The notes: a model not told the origin generated them from the letters alone. Numbered from the stretch's first letter, positions 1 through 8,898 are shown. The stretch is 30,070 bases of DNA from HGM12587 sp964561705 (GCA_964561705.1 CAZLQJ010000011.1:1-30070); one strand, 5' to 3'. Numbers and translations are program-made.

Positions 1-101
1 CAAGAAGAATCACAGGAAACTGTGCAAAACATCAGAGAGCTCTTACAGTTGCTGTTAAGAGAGCACGTCATATCGCTCTTATGCCATACGTAGCAGAATA
101 A
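1..101 (+). CDS. rpsR: 30S ribosomal protein S18, C-terminal part
   Basis: This is the 3' end of a gene that begins before the window. Read in frame from base 3, it gives 32 residues with the S18 C-terminal pattern ([12 protein letters not shown], then [14 protein letters not shown]) and a TAA stop at 99-101. S18 is a small-subunit ribosomal protein that binds with S6 on the 30S platform. It is usually the last gene of rpsF-ssb-rpsR, and a strong terminator right after the stop supports that here. Only the last third of the protein is visible. Confidence 0.95.
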
Positions 102-110
102 GATGATTTC

Positions 111-141
111 AAAGACATCCACGAAAGTGGGTGTCTTTTTT
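111..141 (+). terminator. Rho-independent terminator after rpsR
   Basis: A 12-bp stem (111-122 with 127-138, one G-U pair) closes a GAAA tetraloop and is followed by a run of six T. It starts 9 bases after the rpsR stop, so the ribosomal transcript should end here and not enter the sialidase gene. Confidence 0.9.
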
Positions 142-220
142 GCATGATAGACAAAAAAATAACAAGGGGATTGTGCAAACTAACGAAATCTATAAAAATA
201 TACAATAAATTTGCAAATTT

Positions 221-251
221 TTGACAAAAAAATGTTGAAATATGATATAAT
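221..251 (+). promoter_or_regulatory. Promoter of the sialidase gene
   Basis: A perfect TTGACA (221-226) and a perfect TATAAT (246-251) are 19 bases apart. The -10 is preceded by TGA, giving an extended -10 element that can compensate for the long spacer. This is the strongest-looking promoter before the sialidase and implies transcription independent of the ribosomal operon. Confidence 0.75.
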
Positions 252-267
252 TCCCGACATATGGGAA
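251..267. promoter_or_regulatory. Inverted repeat at the sialidase start region, possible operator
   Basis: A perfect 5-7-5 inverted repeat (TTCCC, 7 bases, GGGAA) starts at the last base of the -10 box and covers the expected transcription start. Its position suits a repressor site. No regulator family is recognised from the sequence, and a short repeat like this can occur by chance. Confidence 0.3.
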
Positions 268-316
268 AGTACAATGTGAGAACTTTTCCAAAAAATAAAC
301 AGGGGGAATGAAAAAC

Positions 317-3300
317 ATGAAAAAGAGGAAAAAACTTTTGAGTTTTCTGCTCGCAGCAGTGATGACATTCAGCAGTATTCCATCTACTGCAGTGGATGCA
401 GCCACTACGATCGAGTGGGGAACAAAACCGGAAGATGGCGTGACAGATGATCAGCCATTTGCACCGGGAACCGGCGGAAGTGCCAATTTCCGTATTCCAT
501 GTCTGACAACATTGGATGACGGAACATTGGTTGCTGCATGTGATGCCAGATGGAATCACGGTTCAGACGCTTGCGGATTGGATACAATTGTATCTTATTC
601 TAAGGACAATGGAGCAACATGGAATTATACTTTTGCCAATTATTTAGGAGATAATGGCAACAAATTCAGCTATCAATCAACAGCATTTATTGATCCGGCT
701 ATTGCATCAGACGGGGAAAATGTCTACATGATCGCAGACTTATATCCGGCAGGAATCGCGATCAATACAACACCAGATACACATAGACCTTTAACAGGTA
801 GCACAGGATTTGATGCAAATGATAATCTGATCCTTGCAAAATCAACAGATACAGTAGACGGATTATCTGCAACAGCAGAACGTATCAAACAGCCGTTTGA
901 TTATCATTTGGAAAAAATCGAAGGTGCAGCAGAAAATGCAGAATCTTATTATCTTTTAAAAGATAAATCCGGAAAAACAGTTGAAGGTTATACCATCGAT
1001 GCGTACTTTAATATTAAGGGCAGCGGTGTGGATACAAACCTTTTTGTGGGTGATTCACCATATTATCCATGGCCAGCAGATTATCTTTATATGACAAAAT
1101 CTGCTGACGGCGGAAAAACATGGTCAGCGCCATCTCTTTTAAATCTGAAAAAAGATACAGAACAGACACTTCTGGTAGGTCCTGGACGTGGAATCTGTAC
1201 ATCAACAGGCAGAATTATCTTTACCTGTTATGAATTTACAAGTGGTGACAGAAACAGTGCATGTATCTATTCTGATGACGGTGGAAAAACATGGACAAGA
1301 GGCGCATCTGTATCCAAAACTACTTCTGAAGCAGTTGTAACAGAAGCAGATGGCAGACTTTATATGTTTGCTCGTCATGACAGACTTTACTTTGTGTCTG
1401 AAGACTGGGGAGAAACCTGGTCAGAAGGCAAAAATGCACCAGTTGCTTACAATGGCGGTTGTCAGTTAACAGCAACGACTTATTCTAAAAAGATTGATGG
1501 AAAGACTGCAATTCTTTTTGCGGCTCCTTCTAACACAAGCAGCAGATCTGCAGGAAAGATTTTTGTCATTCTGGTTCAGGATGATGGAAGCCTTCAGTGG
1601 AAATATGAATATAGCGTAAATGGTTCAGACAGCTATGCTTATTCATGTATCACAGAACAGCAGGATGGAAGCATTGGTCTGTTATATGAAACAAATGGAA
1701 CTCATATCGTATATGAAAATATTGCAATTAGAGATATCGTAGGAAAAGGTGCGATCGGTGATCTCTGGCTGACAGATGCAAAAGATACTGTAGGCCGTAT
1801 CGAAATGAAACCGAACGAAACAGTAACTTATACTTTAAATGGTACAGAAAGCAATGCAAAAGCAGCTGCAGATATTAAAGCAGTATCCAGCAACGAAAAG
1901 ATCGCAACAGTAAGCGTTTCTGGTCTGAATGTTACTGTGAAAACAGCTGCAAATATCAGCGGACTTGGCGAAGCAGACATTACAATCACAGCAGGTGATA
2001 AAGAAGTTGTAATCCCGCTTCGTGCAACAGCAGCAGAAAAATATGAAGTTGTAGAACTTGCAATGGGTGAAACAAAGACCTACAAGGATACAACCGGATA
2101 TTATGGAGATGCTGATTTAAGCTCACTGGATAAAACTGTAGCAAGTGTGACATTAACCGGCGAAGATCCAAATGCATCAGAAGCTGCAGCGCAGTCTATC
2201 GCATTATATGCAGAAGAAGGTGCAGAAACACAGGAAACTGTACAGAAGGGACAGCTTGCGACAGCAGTGGCAAACTTCAATGGCGAATATGTAGATCTTG
2301 CAGATTGTGAATATACATTTACAGCAGTGGTAGACAAAGAAAATCAGTATAAGGTAACAGGAACCACAGCAAATGGAACAACAGTATACCTTAACATGAA
2401 GAATTATGGTCAGCGGCCACATGAAACAGAAGAAGCAGTGATTGAAGTACTTGCAGGATCTACAGAAGGTACAGTGAAATTAAAAGACATCACAAATGGA
2501 AAACACTTACACTTTGGAAAAGAAGCAGGAAATCTTTGCTTTGACAGATGTGGAAACTCATGTGGAACAAAGGATGAAATGCAGCTTTACAAAAAGTTAG
2601 AAAGTGCAACAACATCTCCGATTAAAGGATATGAAAAAGTAACAGAAGTTAAAGCAGGTGAAAAATATCTGATTGCAGCGCTTGCGGAAGATGGAAGTTA
2701 CTATGTACTGAAACCAACTAGCGGACAAGAAAAATATAATCATGTAGCTAAAGTTGTGGCATACACTGATGAAACAAATCCGGGAACAGGAGAAACAAAC
2801 CCAGGAACAGGAGAAACAAACCCAACAGATCCGACAACAGCTGCATCATTAAAAGCAATCCTTGCAACAGCAGCAGGTCAGTTCAATGGTGAATATGTAA
2901 ATGCGGCAGAATATCTCTACACATTTGCAGCTGCAGGTACATCAGGACAGTACACTGTTTCAGCAAAAGATAGTGATGGAACAACTGTTTACCTGAATTT
3001 AGGTACAACAGGTCAGAAACCAAACAAAACTGCAACAGCAAACGTAACAGTTCTTGCAGGAAGCACAGCAGGTAACTTTAAGTTAAAAGATGTATCAAAC
3101 AATACACATCTTCATTTCTCAGAAGCTTCTGACAAACTGTATTTTGACAGATGTGGAACTTCTTGCGGAACAGGAGATGAATTCCAGCTCTACACACCTT
3201 CAGAAAATGCAGCAGATTCTGTATTTAAGGGTTATGCAAAAGTAACAAATGTAAATGACATTGTTGCAGGAAAACAGTATCTGATCGTTAAATGTACACA

Positions 3301-4897
3301 GGATGGCAGCTACTATGTAATGCGTCCGACACATGATGTAGATGCATATAAGTTTGTTGCGAAGGTTGTAACAGGTTCTACAACAATCGTGATCAAAGGT
3401 GTAGGTGAAGGTTCTACAGATGTAAAAGTAGGCGAAACAACTTACTTCATCAAAGTTAAGAACAAAGTGAAAAAAATTACTTTGGGTGTAGGTGAAAGCG
3501 TTCTTCTTGCAGGGGAACTTACGAAGAAGGATGATAGCCAGCAGGTAATCACAATCTCTGAAAACAAAAATTCTGCACCATATGTTGCACTGGAATCTAT
3601 TGCAGATATTAAATCCGGTGAGAAATACCTGATCGGTAGTGCAAACTATGTTGTAACAAATGAAAAAGTAAGTATTAGCGGTGATCCAAATGGTATTGGA
3701 ATGAAGAGTGCAAATTTTGTAAAAGATGACTGCACACCGTATCTGTGGACAGTGAAAGCTGTGAACGGTGGATACACACTTCAGGATGCAAATGGAAAAT
3801 ATCTGAACTTCACAAATAAGAACGGAGGACAGTGTGATGTTACTGTAGGTGACACAGCACAGACCATTACGATCAAAGCAAGCCAGAAGGGCGGATTTGC
3901 AATTACAGACGGAACGCATTATTTCAATAACTTTAGAGGTGATAATGATAATGTAGCCGGATGGACAGGCGATGATAATGCATGGTACTTATATCATTCA
4001 AGCGGATATTGTATTACAGGTAAACAGGTAGGTACGACAGAAATTACTGTTGGAAATATCAACTACAACATTACGGTAGTTGTAAAAGCTGATAAAACAG
4101 CACTTGCAGATGTAATCACAAGAGCAGAAGCATTGGTAGAAGCTGACTATGTAGCAGACAGCTGGGCATCTTTCAAAAATGTACTGGCAGATGCAAAGGC
4201 AGTGTATGAAGATGCGGATGCAACACAGGGAGCAGTAAATGCAGCAAAAACAGCATTGGAAACAGCGATTGCTTCTCTGAAAACAAAACCGGAAGACAAA
4301 CCAGAAAGTAAACCGGTTACAGAAGTATTTGATGACGTTTTAGATGGTTCTTGGTATTTAGATGCAGCTCAGTATGTATATGACAACGGTTTAATGTCAG
4401 GTTATGGAAAAGAATTCACACCGAATGCAAATATGTCAAGAGCGATGGTTGTTACCACTCTTTACAGAATGGAAGGTTCTCCAAAGGTAACAGATTACAG
4501 TGCATATCTTTCATTTAAGGATGTGAAAACAGGCGACTGGTACGCAGATGCAGTGGCATGGGCATTAAATAATGACATTGCAACAGGTGACCCAGTGAAC
4601 CATAAATTCAATCCAAATGCAAACGTAACCAGAGAACAGCTGGCAGCTTTCCTTTATAGATACACAGAATTCAAAGGTGGATCTGTCACAGAAAGAGGCG
4701 ACCTTAGCAACATGAAGAATGCGGATAAGGTAAGCAGTTGGGCATTGAAAGAAATGCAGTGGGCAGTTGGAACAGAACTCATCAGCGGTATTGCGGAAGT
4801 AAAAGACGATCAGATTGTAGCTCGTGACCTTGCACCACAGGGTAACGCTACAAGAGCGCAGATGGCAACCATCTTACAGAGATATTGCCAGAAATAA
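317..4897 (+). CDS. Secreted, SLH-anchored GH33 exo-alpha-sialidase, multidomain
   Basis: It likely removes terminal sialic acid from host glycans at the cell surface. The ATG at 317 is chosen because the AGGGGG at 301-306 lies 10 bases before it. The in-frame ATG at 308 is only 1 base from that site. The product is 1526 aa. Residues 1-28 are a signal peptide (KKRKK, hydrophobic core, cut near VDA). The GH33 core spans about 33-470, with FRIP (R59), four Asp boxes (S95-W102, S262-W269, S319-W326, S361-W368), likely acid/base D84, E338 paired with nucleophile Y442 (YSC), and likely Arg triad R59/R353/R410. Ig-like stretches follow (about 490-640), then two related Cys-containing modules (about 646-816 and 844-1020) joined by a Pro/Thr/Gly linker. 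Next come a further Ig-like part, a third related segment (about 1087-1230), a FIVAR domain (about 1258-1323) and three SLH domains (about 1336-1525). Hydrolytic versus intramolecular trans-sialidase activity cannot be told. Confidence 0.93.
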   Translation: MKKRKKLLSFLLAAVMTFSSIPSTAVDAATTIEWGTKPEDGVTDDQPFAPGTGGSANFRIPCLTTLDDGTLVAACDARWNHGSDACGLDTIVSYSKDNGATWNYTFANYLGDNGNKFSYQSTAFIDPAIASDGENVYMIADLYPAGIAINTTPDTHRPLTGSTGFDANDNLILAKSTDTVDGLSATAERIKQPFDYHLEKIEGAAENAESYYLLKDKSGKTVEGYTIDAYFNIKGSGVDTNLFVGDSPYYPWPADYLYMTKSADGGKTWSAPSLLNLKKDTEQTLLVGPGRGICTSTGRIIFTCYEFTSGDRNSACIYSDDGGKTWTRGASVSKTTSEAVVTEADGRLYMFARHDRLYFVSEDWGETWSEGKNAPVAYNGGCQLTATTYSKKIDGKTAILFAAPSNTSSRSAGKIFVILVQDDGSLQWKYEYSVNGSDSYAYSCITEQQDGSIGLLYETNGTHIVYENIAIRDIVGKGAIGDLWLTDAKDTVGRIEMKPNETVTYTLNGTESNAKAAADIKAVSSNEKIATVSVSGLNVTVKTAANISGLGEADITITAGDKEVVIPLRATAAEKYEVVELAMGETKTYKDTTGYYGDADLSSLDKTVASVTLTGEDPNASEAAAQSIALYAEEGAETQETVQKGQLATAVANFNGEYVDLADCEYTFTAVVDKENQYKVTGTTANGTTVYLNMKNYGQRPHETEEAVIEVLAGSTEGTVKLKDITNGKHLHFGKEAGNLCFDRCGNSCGTKDEMQLYKKLESATTSPIKGYEKVTEVKAGEKYLIAALAEDGSYYVLKPTSGQEKYNHVAKVVAYTDETNPGTGETNPGTGETNPTDPTTAASLKAILATAAGQFNGEYVNAAEYLYTFAAAGTSGQYTVSAKDSDGTTVYLNLGTTGQKPNKTATANVTVLAGSTAGNFKLKDVSNNTHLHFSEASDKLYFDRCGTSCGTGDEFQLYTPSENAADSVFKGYAKVTNVNDIVAGKQYLIVKCTQDGSYYVMRPTHDVDAYKFVAKVVTGSTTIVIKGVGEGSTDVKVGETTYFIKVKNKVKKITLGVGESVLLAGELTKKDDSQQVITISENKNSAPYVALESIADIKSGEKYLIGSANYVVTNEKVSISGDPNGIGMKSANFVKDDCTPYLWTVKAVNGGYTLQDANGKYLNFTNKNGGQCDVTVGDTAQTITIKASQKGGFAITDGTHYFNNFRGDNDNVAGWTGDDNAWYLYHSSGYCITGKQVGTTEITVGNINYNITVVVKADKTALADVITRAEALVEADYVADSWASFKNVLADAKAVYEDADATQGAVNAAKTALETAIASLKTKPEDKPESKPVTEVFDDVLDGSWYLDAAQYVYDNGLMSGYGKEFTPNANMSRAMVVTTLYRMEGSPKVTDYSAYLSFKDVKTGDWYADAVAWALNNDIATGDPVNHKFNPNANVTREQLAAFLYRYTEFKGGSVTERGDLSNMKNADKVSSWALKEMQWAVGTELISGIAEVKDDQIVARDLAPQGNATRAQMATILQRYCQK
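2252..3376 (+). repeat. Tandem duplicated Cys-containing modules inside the sialidase
   Basis: Two copies (about 2252-2765 and 2848-3376) encode about 170 residues each and align along their length: FNGEYV, GTTVYLN, VLAGST, KLKD, HLHF, FDRCG-x-SCGT-x-DE-x-QLY, then GY-x-KVT, YLI, DGSYYV and VAKVV. Both carry a C-x3-C pair. A short T-N-P-G-T-G-E repeat linker separates them. I do not recognise the family. Glycan binding is the natural guess for accessory modules on a sialidase. Confidence 0.8.
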
Positions 4898-4910
4898 GAA
4901 TTTTCTGAGC

Positions 4911-4945
4911 GGGGCAGTCGAAAGACTGCCCTGTTTCTTTTTGCA
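4911..4945 (+). terminator. Rho-independent terminator after the sialidase gene
   Basis: A GC-rich stem (GGGCAGTC at 4912-4919 with GACTGCCC at 4924-4931) closes a GAAA loop and is followed by a T-rich tract. It lies 13 bases after the sialidase stop and isolates that gene from gdpP. Confidence 0.88.
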
Positions 4946-4950
4946 GGCAG

Positions 4951-4979
4951 TTGCCCTAAAATCAGAAAGATGGTATACT
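4951..4979 (+). promoter_or_regulatory. Promoter of gdpP-rplI-dnaB
   Basis: TTGCCC (4951-4956) and TATACT (4974-4979) are 17 bases apart, and the -10 carries a TGG extension. It sits directly after the sialidase terminator, about 35 bases before the gdpP start. Confidence 0.7.
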
Positions 4980-5013
4980 AATACTAATCTGTGTTCAGAT
5001 GACGGGGTGTATC

Positions 5014-7098
5014 ATGAAGAAAAATAAAAATCAGAAGGAAAACAGAAATATAGCAAAAAATATAAAGTTTGCGGGTAAGATGCGGATCTATATGCAATGG
5101 TCGATGTGGCTGACACTGATCCTGATTTTGGGAACCATTGCCATGTTTGCAGTTTCCGTTCGTGCAGGTTTTTTTATGGCATTGATCGTCATGGTTTATG
5201 CATTTGTGGCATGGCTTTTTTGCAAGGGAAGCCAGAAGGATCTTTTTGCGGAAATGATTACGTTTGCTACACAATATGGTCAGATACAGAAAAAATTGTT
5301 GATGAGTTTTGATGTCCCATATGCTTTGATGGATGAAAACGGAAAACTGATCTGGATGAATGAAGCATTTATGGAAGTAACAGGCAGAGCAAAGGATTTT
5401 CATAAATCCATTACGGCGATTTTTCCTCAGATTACCAGGGAAAGTTTTTCAGATGAAGATGAGAATACGATCTTAGAATATCATTTGGAATATGAAGAGC
5501 GTTTTTATAAGGCGCAGGTGCAACAGATTGGTTTTCATAATCTGGCAAGTGAAGCGGATTTTGATGAAGTAGAAGATTATACACAGCATCTGTTGGCTGT
5601 CTATCTGTATGATGAAACGGAATTGAACCGTTATATTCGTGAAAATAGGGAACAGCGGTTCGTTGCCGGTTTGATCTATATTGATAATTATGAGGAGGCT
5701 CTGGAAAGCGTTGAAGAGGTTCGCCAGTCTCTTTTGGTGGCTTTGATCGAGCGTAAGATCAATAAATACATTTCCGGATTTGGCGGAATTGTACGAAGAC
5801 TGGAAAAAGATAAGTATTTTGTTGCTCTTCAGGAAAAAAATATTCCTATGCTTCGGGAAGATAAATTTTCTCTTTTGGAAGATGTACGAAGTGTGAATAT
5901 CGGAAATGACATGGCGGTTACCGTGAGCATGAGTTTTGGTATGTCTGGAAAGACCTATGGGGAAAATTATGAATATGCCCGGGTGGCAATGGAACTTGCC
6001 CTTGCCCGAGGCGGAAATCAGGCCGTGACCAAAGAAGGTGATAATATTACTTATTTTGGCGGAAACAGCCAGCAGGTTGACCGAAATACCCGTGTAAAGG
6101 CTCGTGTGAAGGCACAGGCGCTGAGAGAGTTTATTCAAAATAGTGATAAAGTGGTAGTTATGGGGCATAAGATTCCGGATGTGGATTCTTTTGGTGCGTC
6201 GATCGGTATTTATCGTGCGGCAAAGGAATTGGGCAAGAGAGCTTATGTGGTGATTAATGAGGTCAGCAGTTCCCTGCGCCCAATGTATGAGTCGTTTTTA
6301 AATAATCCGAACTATGAAGAGGATATGTTTTTGAACAGCGAACAGGCATTGGAAATTGTGGATAATCATACCGTTGTCGTTGTTGTGGATGTGAACCGTC
6401 CAAGTTATTCGGATTGTCCGGAAATCCTACGCATGACCCAGACGGTTGTGGTGATCGATCATCATCGTCAGGGAAGCGAGAATATTTCCCAGGCAACGTT
6501 GTCCTATATTGAGCCATATGCGTCTTCCGCTTGTGAAATGGTTGCAGAGATCCTGCAGTATATCCGGGAAGGCATGAAGATTAAAAATATTGAAGCAGAT
6601 TGTATGTATGCGGGAATTATGGTAGATACAGACAATTTCCTTACCAAAACAGGGGTGCGTACTTTTGAGGCGGCGGCGTTTTTAAGACGGTGCGGTGCGG
6701 ATGTTACCAGAGTGCGTAAGACCTTCCGCACAGAGCTGGAAGATTATAAAGCCAAATCGGAAATCGTCCGGGGAGCGAAGATCTATCGAGGCTTTGCCTT
6801 TGCTGTATGTAATGGAGAAGGCATTGAAAGTCCGACGATTTTGGGTGCGCAGGCAGCCAATGAACTTTTAAATATTTTAGGTGTCAAAGCATCACTGGTG
6901 CTTACGAGTTATAAAGGGCAGACTTATGTCAGCGCCCGTTCCATTGATGAAGTCAATGTACAGCTGATCATGGAAAAACATGGCGGCGGCGGTCATGCCA
7001 ATATTGCCGGCGCGCAGTTGGCGTGTACACCGGAAGAGGCGGAACGTCTCTTAAAAGAGACCATCGATGAGATGATTGAAGGAGGAGAACTTGTATGA
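5014..7098 (+). CDS. gdpP: Cyclic-di-AMP phosphodiesterase GdpP (DHH family, membrane-bound)
   Basis: It hydrolyses c-di-AMP to pApA, controlling a messenger tied to potassium balance and wall stress. The ATG at 5014 follows GGGG at a 6-base spacing. The upstream in-frame ATG at 4999 has no ribosome-binding site. The 694-aa product has two N-terminal membrane segments (about 27-65), a PAS-like region (about 90-170), a degenerate GGDEF region (about 215-340) and a C-terminal DHH/DHHA1 phosphodiesterase. Visible motifs are GHKIPDVDSFG, VDVNRPS, DHHR (D482-H483-H484), SSACE, GIMVDTDNF and GGGGH (657-661). All expected metal-binding motifs appear intact. Its stop overlaps the rplI start (ATGA), so the two are translationally coupled. 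Confidence 0.95.
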   Translation: MKKNKNQKENRNIAKNIKFAGKMRIYMQWSMWLTLILILGTIAMFAVSVRAGFFMALIVMVYAFVAWLFCKGSQKDLFAEMITFATQYGQIQKKLLMSFDVPYALMDENGKLIWMNEAFMEVTGRAKDFHKSITAIFPQITRESFSDEDENTILEYHLEYEERFYKAQVQQIGFHNLASEADFDEVEDYTQHLLAVYLYDETELNRYIRENREQRFVAGLIYIDNYEEALESVEEVRQSLLVALIERKINKYISGFGGIVRRLEKDKYFVALQEKNIPMLREDKFSLLEDVRSVNIGNDMAVTVSMSFGMSGKTYGENYEYARVAMELALARGGNQAVTKEGDNITYFGGNSQQVDRNTRVKARVKAQALREFIQNSDKVVVMGHKIPDVDSFGASIGIYRAAKELGKRAYVVINEVSSSLRPMYESFLNNPNYEEDMFLNSEQALEIVDNHTVVVVVDVNRPSYSDCPEILRMTQTVVVIDHHRQGSENISQATLSYIEPYASSACEMVAEILQYIREGMKIKNIEADCMYAGIMVDTDNFLTKTGVRTFEAAAFLRRCGADVTRVRKTFRTELEDYKAKSEIVRGAKIYRGFAFAVCNGEGIESPTILGAQAANELLNILGVKASLVLTSYKGQTYVSARSIDEVNVQLIMEKHGGGGHANIAGAQLACTPEEAERLLKETIDEMIEGGELV

Positions 7099-7541
7099 AA
7101 GTAATATTATTGGAAGATGTGAAAGCAGTGGGGAAAAAGGGCCAGACAGTAACTGTTGCAGATGGATACGGAAGAAACGTATTGATCGCAAAGAAATTAG
7201 GCGTGGAGGCTACGGCCCAGAATATGAATAATTTAAAGCTTCAGAAGGCTCATGAAGATAAGGTGGCAAAGGAACAGTATGAAGCGGCGGTTGCGTTTGG
7301 AGAAGAATTAAAGACAAAGCAGGTTGTGGTAACGATTAAAACAGGCGAAGGTGGAAAGATTTTCGGTTCTGTTTCCACAAAGGAAATCACACAGGCAGCA
7401 AAGGATCAGTTGGGAATTGAACTGGATAAGAAAAAAATGCAGCTTCCGTCACCGATCAAATGTCTGGGAACAACGATGGTTCCGATTAAACTGCATCCAA
7501 AGGTAACTTCAGAGTTGAAAGTAGTCGTTAGAGAAGCGTAG
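7095..7541 (+). CDS. rplI: 50S ribosomal protein L9
   Basis: This is the large-subunit protein L9, which binds 23S rRNA near the L1 stalk. The 148-aa product begins MKVILLEDVKAVGKKGQ and continues VADGYGRNVLI, the L9 N-terminal signature. The central helix is Lys/Glu rich, and the C-terminal domain carries the GGKIFGSVSTKEI motif. Length is normal for the family. AGGAGG lies at about 7080-7085, and the start codon overlaps the gdpP stop by 4 bases. The gdpP-rplI-dnaB order is common in Firmicutes. Confidence 0.97.
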   Translation: MKVILLEDVKAVGKKGQTVTVADGYGRNVLIAKKLGVEATAQNMNNLKLQKAHEDKVAKEQYEAAVAFGEELKTKQVVVTIKTGEGGKIFGSVSTKEITQAAKDQLGIELDKKKMQLPSPIKCLGTTMVPIKLHPKVTSELKVVVREA

Positions 7542-7550
7542 GGATATACT

Positions 7551-8882
7551 ATGGAAGAAGCACTCATTAAGAGAGTCATGCCTCATAATATTGAGGCAGA
7601 ACAATCCGTCATCGGCTCCATGCTGATGGATAAGGAAGCAATCATGGTTTCCTCGGAAATCATTTCCGGAGAGGATTTCTATCAAAAGCAGTTTGGGATC
7701 CTTTTTGATAATATGGTGGAACTTTTTAATGAAGGAAAGGCAGTAGACCTTGTTACTTTACAGAATCGCCTAAAGGAAAACGGAGTGCCGGAAGAGGTCA
7801 GCAATATGGGATTTGTAAGAGAACTTCTGACCAACATCCCAACTTCAGCCAATGTAAAGTATTATGCAGATATTGTGTATGAAAAATCTGTTCTTAGAAA
7901 GCTGATCAGAGCCAATGAGCAGATTGCCAATGAATGTTATGTGGGTGCAGATAAGCTGGAGAACATTCTGGAAGATACCGAAAAAAAGATTTTCGACATT
8001 GTACAGCGGCGAAATGCCGGAGATTACGTGCCGATCAATAAGATTGTGCAAAATTCCATTATGCGTGTCAGTGCGGCATCAAAATTAAAGGGAAATGTAA
8101 CCGGTATTCCGACAGGCTTCATTGATCTGGATTACCGTACTTCCGGGATGCAAAAATCAGATTTGGTGCTTGTAGCAGCGCGTCCATCTATGGGAAAAAC
8201 AGCATTTGTCTTAAATGTGGCTCAGCATATGGCTTTTGAATGTGATAAGACAGTTGCCATCTTCAGCCTGGAAATGTCCAGTGAGCAGCTGGTAAATCGT
8301 CTGTTGGCTATGGAAGCAAGAATTGATGCACAGAAACTGCGTAACGGCAGTCTGGAAGACCGGGATTGGGAGAGTCTTTTGGAAAGTGCAGGAACGGTTG
8401 CAAAATCAAATCTCATCATTGATGACAGAGCATCCAGTCTGGCGGAAATCCGTTCAAAATGCCGTAAATTCAAATTGGAACATGGATTGGATATTGTGAT
8501 CATTGACTATTTGCAGCTGATGTCTTCCGGCGGAAGCAGAAGTACCGATTCCAGACAGCAGGAAATTTCGGATATTTCCCGTGGTCTGAAGCGTATGGCA
8601 AGAGAACTGGATGTTCCGGTTGTGGCATTGTCCCAGTTGAGCCGTGCAGTAGAACAGAGACCGGATCACAGACCAATGCTTTCGGATCTTCGAGAATCCG
8701 GAGCCATTGAGCAGGATGCGGATGTGGTAATGTTTCTTTATCGTGATGAATATTACAATAAGGATTCGGAATTAAAGGGAACTGCAGAAGTAATTATTGC
8801 AAAACAGCGTAATGGTCCAATTGGTACCGTAACTCTGGCATGGCTGCCGCAGTTTACCAAGTTTGCAAATCTTAAAAAATAG
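7551..8882 (+). CDS. dnaB: Replicative DNA helicase DnaB/DnaC
   Basis: This is the hexameric replicative helicase that unwinds DNA ahead of the replisome. The 443-aa product has the N-terminal DnaB domain (PHNIEAEQSVIGSML, about 10-115), a linker and a RecA-like C-terminal ATPase domain. Walker A is RPSMGKT (R211 to T217), Walker B is IVIIDYLQLM, and SRGLKRMARELDVPVVALSQLSR precedes the DLRESGAIEQDADVV signature as expected. It starts 9 bases after rplI with a weak GGGAT ribosome-binding site, so it is probably read through from rplI. A terminator follows. The symbol dnaB follows E. coli usage; Bacillus calls it dnaC. Confidence 0.97.
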   Translation: MEEALIKRVMPHNIEAEQSVIGSMLMDKEAIMVSSEIISGEDFYQKQFGILFDNMVELFNEGKAVDLVTLQNRLKENGVPEEVSNMGFVRELLTNIPTSANVKYYADIVYEKSVLRKLIRANEQIANECYVGADKLENILEDTEKKIFDIVQRRNAGDYVPINKIVQNSIMRVSAASKLKGNVTGIPTGFIDLDYRTSGMQKSDLVLVAARPSMGKTAFVLNVAQHMAFECDKTVAIFSLEMSSEQLVNRLLAMEARIDAQKLRNGSLEDRDWESLLESAGTVAKSNLIIDDRASSLAEIRSKCRKFKLEHGLDIVIIDYLQLMSSGGSRSTDSRQQEISDISRGLKRMARELDVPVVALSQLSRAVEQRPDHRPMLSDLRESGAIEQDADVVMFLYRDEYYNKDSELKGTAEVIIAKQRNGPIGTVTLAWLPQFTKFANLKK

Positions 8883-8898
8883 AATGCAAAAAAGCACG

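Noticed and set aside
172..180. The 9-mer TTGTGCAAA, seen here and also at about 30040, as a shared regulatory site
   Set aside because: A nearly identical string also occurs inside dnaB (about 8045), it has no symmetry, and 9-mers are expected to recur by chance in A/T-rich DNA.
2764..2832. Short direct repeats (encoding NPGTGET) as a possible CRISPR-like or mobile element repeat
   Set aside because: They are in frame in the sialidase and encode a Pro/Gly/Thr linker; there are no spacers.
3200..3919. A 239-codon antisense open frame inside the sialidase gene
   Set aside because: It is rich in Cys, Ile and Phe, as expected from reading the biased sense codons backwards, and has no start signal.
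4824..5027. A 67-codon open frame across the end of the sialidase gene
   Set aside because: It overlaps the sialidase C-terminus, crosses the terminator and the gdpP promoter, and has no ribosome-binding site. Its product resembles no known protein.
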